Shown piece after piece: positions 60,317 to 64,000 of a DNA stretch of 64,000 nt. Positions within the stretch are counted from its first letter, which is position 1. Every line of letters begins with the position of its first letter. Under the pieces are notes generated by a model, which searched no databases, had not been told where the DNA came from, and worked only from the letters and a program-made list of their open reading frames with translations. The translations under genes and the position numbers were made by a program. Origin of the DNA: Arenimonas daejeonensis (GTDB lineage: Bacteria > Pseudomonadota > Gammaproteobacteria > Xanthomonadales > Xanthomonadaceae); contig NZ_CP042453.1 in NCBI RefSeq assembly GCF_007993735.1, forward strand, positions 124,001 through 188,000, written 5' to 3'.

Positions 60317-60350
60317 CAAAAAAATGCCCTCCGTGGGGTACCGGAGGGCG
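60317..60350 (-). terminator. rho-independent terminator in the aceF upstream region
   Basis: On the minus strand an 8-bp perfect stem GCCCTCCG/CGGAGGGC (60349-60326) is followed by ATTTTTTT. It lies 148 bp upstream of the aceF start and 296 bp past the EF-hand gene. The EF-hand gene has its own terminator at 60598-60630. This second one may end a small RNA transcribed from the 60351-60597 stretch, or act as an attenuator in a long aceF leader. That stretch holds no convincing ORF. Confidence 0.72.
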
Positions 60351-60597
60351 TTGGGGAGCGCAAACACATCAGGTGCGCGTGCTGTTCGCACCCAGGCGGG
60401 GTTCGTGATGAACCCGAGCGCAAGAGGAAACGTCGGGCCGTGGAGACAGCGGGCCATGTCCGTCCGATGCCTAGGGTCTGCCTTTGGTTGCAGTCCGGCC
60501 TGTGCCGGAAGTCGGACGTGACCCGGGTCATGGACCCCGATACGGCGCGCAAGTTCCCTGCGGCGGATTTCACCCTTCGTGGGCGGCCACCATCACG

Positions 60598-60630
60598 AAA
60601 AAGAGCGGGGCGGCCCCCCGGCCGCCCCGC
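60598..60630 (-). terminator. rho-independent terminator of the EF-hand gene
   Basis: On the minus strand an 11-bp stem (GCGGGGCGGCC / GGCCGCCCCGC, 60630-60605) is followed by CTCTTTTTCG. It lies 16 bp past the stop codon of the EF-hand gene. Confidence 0.8.
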
Positions 60631-60645
60631 AACCCCGCCCAGGAC

Positions 60646-61155
60646 TCAAGCTTCGCGCTGCGCCTTGCGCGCTTCGTGCGCCTGGCGTGCCGAGGCACGC
60701 AACTCCTCGCGGCTCAGCTTGCCGTCGGCATCGGTGTCGATGGTGGCGAAGTTCTCGCTCCACTTCGGCATCTTGTCGCCCAGCTCGGCGCGGCTGATCG
60801 CGCCGTCGCCGTCGTCGTCCATGCCCTTGATCAGGCCACGCTGGAACGCCAGGTAGCTGTGCATGCGGTGATGGCCCTTGCGGCCGTGGTGGCGCGCCTG
60901 CGCCAGTTCCTGCTTGTCCAGTTCGCCGTCCTTGTTGGCGTCCATGCGGTCGAAATGCTTGTTGAAACGCTCGCCGAAGGCCTGGGCCTCGACCTTGTCG
61001 ATACGGCCATCGGCGTCCTTGTCGGCTTCGGCGAAACGGGCGTCGGCCTTGGCCTGCCATTCGGCGCGGCGCGCCTCGCGGTCGGGATCGCCGGACTGGG
61101 CCAGGGCGACGCCGCTGGCCAGGACCAGGGCGGTGCAGAACAGGGGCTTGAACAT
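60646..61155 (-). CDS. secreted EF-hand calcium-binding protein
   Basis: A 169-residue exported protein with four EF-hand loops. The signal peptide is MFKPLFCTALVLASGVALAQ. The loops, in order: DKDADGRIDKVEA, DANKDGELDKQEL, DDDGDGAISRAEL and DTDADGKLSREEL, each with Asp at positions 1, 3 and 5 and Glu at 12. The rest is helical and charged. It is expected in the periplasm or outside the cell; calcium binding is inferred from motifs. RBS GGAGA precedes the ATG at 61155. The frame is intact. Confidence 0.9.
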   Translation of the reverse strand: MFKPLFCTALVLASGVALAQSGDPDREARRAEWQAKADARFAEADKDADGRIDKVEAQAFGERFNKHFDRMDANKDGELDKQELAQARHHGRKGHHRMHSYLAFQRGLIKGMDDDGDGAISRAELGDKMPKWSENFATIDTDADGKLSREELRASARQAHEARKAQREA

Positions 61156-61326
61156 GGTTGTCTCCGTGGAAGGCGGTCCATTCCGCCCGTGCTGGAAAAA
61201 ACGTCCGGCGGCGGGTCGGGTTGACGCTGCGGTCACTGCCGGCCGGCAGCCGTTCAGGCTCGCGGCGCGCTTGCCGGCGCCACGCCGCTGCGGCATCGTC
61301 TGCTCGCCCCTGCCCGGAGACCACCG

Positions 61327-62184
61327 ATGCGCCACGCCTGCCTGCCCCTGCTGCTCGTGATCGCGCTCGCCGGCTGCCGACCGGCGCCTGAGCCGGAAGC
61401 CCCCGCCCCTGCCGCGCCAGCGCCCGTCGCCGAAACCCCGGCGCCCGTGCCGGAAGCCGCGCCCACCGGCCAGGTGCCACGCGCCTTCCTGTGTCGCGGC
61501 AACGAACCCTTCTGGTCGCTGGACATCAGCACGGCCAGCGCCCTGCTCAAGACGCCCGAGGCGGAAATCCCGCTGATCGGCGCGCTGGAAGCCACCGGCA
61601 CCGGCGCCTACACCTTCCGCGGTACCGACGAGGACGATGCGGCGGTGGTGGAAGCCATGATCACGCCGGGCCAGTGTTTCGACACCATGGCCGACGGTCC
61701 TGCATCGCCCTTCGGCGCGGTGGTGAAGCTGGCCGACGGCAACGAAGGCAGCGGCTGCTGCAGCGTCGAATTCGGCCTGGACCTGGCGGCCGCACCTGCT
61801 TTCGACGCCGCCACCGCCGGGGAAGCCGCCTGGACGCGTTACCTGGGCGAACTGTCCGAAGCCATCGACCGCTGCGCCCTGGACGGCGGCGTGGCCACCG
61901 AGGCGGTCACCGCGGCCTGGCCGATGAACCACGGCAAGGCCACGGTGCGGCTTCGCGACAGCGGCATGGATCGCTTCGACTGCCTGATCGACATGGAAAC
62001 CGGCGACATCGAGTCGGTCACCCCGGCCACTGGCCAGACCCCGGTCGAAGCCGCCGGCCCGCTGTGGCTGCCGGCCCGCGACAACCCGCCGGTGCTGACC
62101 TGCGGCCGGGTGGAACGGGTGATGGACGTGGGCGACGTGGTACGGGCCTACCTGCATTACACCGAAGGCTGTCCGGCGGGCTGA
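61327..62184 (+). CDS. lipoprotein of the COG3650 type
   Basis: A 285-residue lipoprotein with signal MRHACLPLLLVIALAGC (lipobox Cys at residue 17), then an Ala/Pro-rich linker. The first domain resembles the COG3650 group (FLCRGNEPFWSLDI). The second half contains four or five Cys residues (RCALDGG, FDCLIDME, LTCGRVERV, YTEGCPAG) that could form disulfides. Function unknown; it should be attached to the periplasmic face of a membrane. It is followed by a terminator. The frame is intact. Confidence 0.8.
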   Translation: MRHACLPLLLVIALAGCRPAPEPEAPAPAAPAPVAETPAPVPEAAPTGQVPRAFLCRGNEPFWSLDISTASALLKTPEAEIPLIGALEATGTGAYTFRGTDEDDAAVVEAMITPGQCFDTMADGPASPFGAVVKLADGNEGSGCCSVEFGLDLAAAPAFDAATAGEAAWTRYLGELSEAIDRCALDGGVATEAVTAAWPMNHGKATVRLRDSGMDRFDCLIDMETGDIESVTPATGQTPVEAAGPLWLPARDNPPVLTCGRVERVMDVGDVVRAYLHYTEGCPAG

Positions 62185-62205
62185 GCCACCGCCGCACCCC
62201 TCCCG

Positions 62206-62234
62206 ACGGGCCGCGCAAGCGGCCCGTCCTGTTT
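62206..62234 (+). terminator. rho-independent terminator after the COG3650 lipoprotein gene
   Basis: A 9-bp stem ACGGGCCGC/GCGGCCCGT with a GCAA tetraloop at 62206-62227, followed by CCTGTTT, 22 bp past the stop codon. Confidence 0.8.
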
Positions 62235-62435
62235 CCGGTGGCGGGAAACGACAGGAAACGGCGAATCAGGTTCTGGTGGCAGCGTTCGCCGGGCCGGATC
62301 CTGTCGGAAATCGCCCCGGACGGGCGGTTTGTCCGTTTTCACCCTTATAGTGGCGTTTTCGCCACTGCCGTTGGCCCCACCCCGGCGAGACGCTGTGCCT
62401 GCCCCGGACCCCACCCGGAATGCATGGAGAACCCC

Positions 62436-62864
62436 ATGAAGCGCCTGTTCACCACTGCCCTGCTGTCCCTGACCCTGGTTTCCACCGCCACCCGGGCCGC
62501 CGCCCCCGTCGCCGACGAGGCCGTGTTCGTCGAAGGCGCGCGCTACAACGCGGTGCTCAGCCGCGGCGCGAATGCCTGGCGCCTGCTGCCCCTGCAGGGC
62601 GACGACCGCAAACTCAGCGTCGCCGAACACTGCCGGGCCGGCCTGGAGCCACCCCGCGGCCTGTGGCTGCTGACCCGCAACGCCGAGGGCCTGCCGCAGC
62701 TGGTGGCGCCTTCCGCCACCCCGCTCCCGGCCGGTCATCCCGGCCACATCCGGCTGGTCGAATGTGGCCAGCCCATCGCCGCCGACGAGGCCGTGCTCGC
62801 GCTGCCGGTCGGCCTGATCGCCTGGCTGCAGCAGAACTCGGGAACCATCTATGTCACTGACTGA
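62436..62864 (+). CDS. exported protein of unknown family
   Basis: A 142-residue protein with a clear signal peptide (MKRLFTTALLSLTLVSTATRAAA). The mature part has two Cys (AEHCRAGLE and RLVECGQPI) that may form a disulfide. I recognise no family. RBS GGAGAA lies eight bases before ATG 62436. Its end overlaps the next gene by 14 bp, so it is coupled with the AraC-type regulator. The frame is intact. Confidence 0.7.
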   Translation: MKRLFTTALLSLTLVSTATRAAAPVADEAVFVEGARYNAVLSRGANAWRLLPLQGDDRKLSVAEHCRAGLEPPRGLWLLTRNAEGLPQLVAPSATPLPAGHPGHIRLVECGQPIAADEAVLALPVGLIAWLQQNSGTIYVTD

Positions 62865-63873
62865 AATCGCCCGCCCCCAGCAGCATTTCACCCTGGGCCT
62901 GCTGGCCATGGACGGCTGCATCCTCTCCAGCCTGACCGGACCGATGGACATCCTCCGGGTCGCGCAGAAGCTGGCGGAAGTGCGCGACCCGGCCACGACC
63001 CTGCGGCTGCAGACCGTGCTGGTCGGCGCCCGCGGCCAGGCCACGGTCAGCGGCACTGGCGGCCTGAGCATCGGACCGGTGCAACCGCCGGTCGCCACGC
63101 CGGACCTGCTGCTGGTGCCGGGTTTCATGCACTCCAGTGCCGACGACCTGCTGGAGCGCCTGCGCGGCTACGGTCCGGAAATCGAACTGCTGCGCGCCAT
63201 GCACCTGCGCGGCGTGCCGCTGGCGGGCAGTTGCTGCGGCACCTTCCTTCTGGCCGAGGCCGGCCTGCTGGACGGCCGCGAGGCGACCTCGAGCTGGTGG
63301 CTGCACGCCGCCTTCCGCAAGCGCTACCCGCGGGTGAAGGTGGACATCGAACGCATGGTGGTCGAGGACGGCAACATCACCACCACCGGCGCCAGCACCG
63401 CGGTACTGAGCTACGTGCTGCAGCTGCTGGCGCGGCATGTCGATCCGGCGCTGGCCCAGCACACCGGCCGCATGATGCTGATCGACCCCGACCGCCAGAG
63501 CCAGGCGCCCTACATCAGCCTGGCGCTGACCGAACGCCCGCGCCATTCGCTGTCGGAGAAGGCGGAACATTTCCTGCAGAAGGAACTGCACCGCGAACTG
63601 AGCATCGGTGAACTGGCCGAGGCCTGCGGCACCAGCGAGCGCAGCCTGCTGCGGCACTTCCGCCAGCACTACGGCAATTCGCCGCTGGGCCACATCCAGC
63701 ACCTGCGGGTGGAAAGGGCGAAGGCGCTGCTGGAGACGACCCTGCTGAGCTTCGACGAGATCGTCGAACACTGCGGCTACAGCGACTCCTCCAGCTTCCG
63801 CAAACTGTTCAAGCGCGCCACCTCACTCACGCCCGCCGACTACCGCGAGCGTTTCCGGCTGCGGGCGGCCTGA
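62851..63873 (+). CDS. GlxA-family transcriptional regulator (DJ-1/PfpI-like + AraC HTH)
   Basis: A 340-residue regulator. The N-terminal DJ-1/PfpI-like domain (DLLLVPGFMHSSADDLLER, LAGSCCGTFLLAEAGLLDG, with the Cys-containing nucleophile-elbow) is fused to a C-terminal AraC-type double HTH (LSIGELAEACGTSERSLLRHFRQHYGNSPLGHIQHLRVERAKALLE and FDEIVEHCGYSDSSSFRKLFKRATSLTPADYRERF). GlxA-family members often control amine or amino-acid catabolism; the target here is unknown. It starts inside the end of the preceding gene. The frame is intact. Confidence 0.9.
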   Translation: MSLTEIARPQQHFTLGLLAMDGCILSSLTGPMDILRVAQKLAEVRDPATTLRLQTVLVGARGQATVSGTGGLSIGPVQPPVATPDLLLVPGFMHSSADDLLERLRGYGPEIELLRAMHLRGVPLAGSCCGTFLLAEAGLLDGREATSSWWLHAAFRKRYPRVKVDIERMVVEDGNITTTGASTAVLSYVLQLLARHVDPALAQHTGRMMLIDPDRQSQAPYISLALTERPRHSLSEKAEHFLQKELHRELSIGELAEACGTSERSLLRHFRQHYGNSPLGHIQHLRVERAKALLETTLLSFDEIVEHCGYSDSSSFRKLFKRATSLTPADYRERFRLRAA

Positions 63874-64000
63874 GGCCGTCCGCCGCTTGAGGCCGAACAG
63901 CGGCCGCAGCACGCCGACCCGGCGCACGAGTTCGTGGCCGAGCAGGCAGGCCACGAGCGTGCCGCCGACCACGAGCGTCGCTTCCAGCGGCGCGCCCAGC
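63823..64000 (-). CDS. C-terminal fragment, probably of an acyltransferase-family membrane protein (cut by window edge)
   Basis: The last 58 codons of a minus-strand frame enter from the right edge. The hydrophobic segment EATLVVGGTLVACLLGHELV followed by RRVGVLRPLFGLKRR resembles the last helix and tail of acyltransferase_3-type proteins. The stop (TGA, 63823-63825) gives a 51-bp convergent overlap with the GlxA-family regulator. Too short for a firm assignment. Confidence 0.45.
   Translation of the reverse strand, partial: LGAPLEATLVVGGTLVACLLGHELVRRVGVLRPLFGLKRRTASGRPQPETLAVVGGRE

Noticed and set aside
60157..60573. A 138-codon minus-strand ORF upstream of aceF
   Set aside because: It crosses the terminator hairpin and the aceF start, lacks an RBS and shows no recognisable domain.

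Overview
The window is a high-GC, densely coded stretch of a gammaproteobacterial chromosome, most likely from the order Lysobacterales (Xanthomonadales). The main reasons are the speD / clp (Crp-like) pairing next to trp genes, a lipoyl domain fused to the dihydrolipoamide dehydrogenase, and a gammaproteobacterial zapA - 6S RNA - 5-formyl-THF cyclo-ligase locus. Genus cannot be decided from the sequence alone.

Layout. 1-13.8 kb is housekeeping: pepP/ygfB, a GGDEF-EAL protein, zapA with its coiled-coil partner, 6S RNA, 5-FCL, an EVE protein, rpiA, a cAMP-type/rhodanese protein, tRNA-Gln, rpsI/rplM, an Fe-S protein with coq7, sugE, speD and clp. 13.8-17.4 kb carries trpC, trpD and trpG; trpE is 14 kb away at 31.8-33.3 kb. 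Between them lies an accessory block (17.6-29.2 kb): a PAS histidine kinase, two response regulators, a 900-residue Orn/Lys/Arg-type decarboxylase, an AspT-type exchanger, an OprD-like porin, a second AspT-type exchanger and an unknown membrane protein. This looks like a regulated import-decarboxylate-export cycle. A second accessory block (33.9-39.8 kb) is a dedicated sortase system: kinase, regulator, VIT/VWA surface target, two tiny ORFs and a class GN-like sortase. 39.7-44.8 kb returns to housekeeping (rraA, rpe, purC and others). 44.8-52.0 kb is a four-gene cluster (DUF1302 barrel, DUF1329, YCF48-like, RND/MMPL permease). The rest holds nhaA, an SLC13-type transporter, lpd, a nitrilase-family hydrolase, aceF, an EF-hand protein, a lipoprotein and a GlxA-type AraC regulator.

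Repeats. A 430-bp structured intergenic repeat occurs three times (6.75, 33.3 and 55.9 kb). Short REP-like palindromes occur upstream of trpC, at the trpG stop codon, and inside the linkers of aceF and lpd.

Sequence quality. About 35 single-base indels break genes that are otherwise conserved, including rpiA, trpE and lpd. At least 13 lie exactly at CCTGG/CCAGG. I treat these as probable base-calling errors at a methylated CCWGG motif, give the reconstructed full extents, and flag each one. Such genes should not be read as pseudogenes without resequencing.
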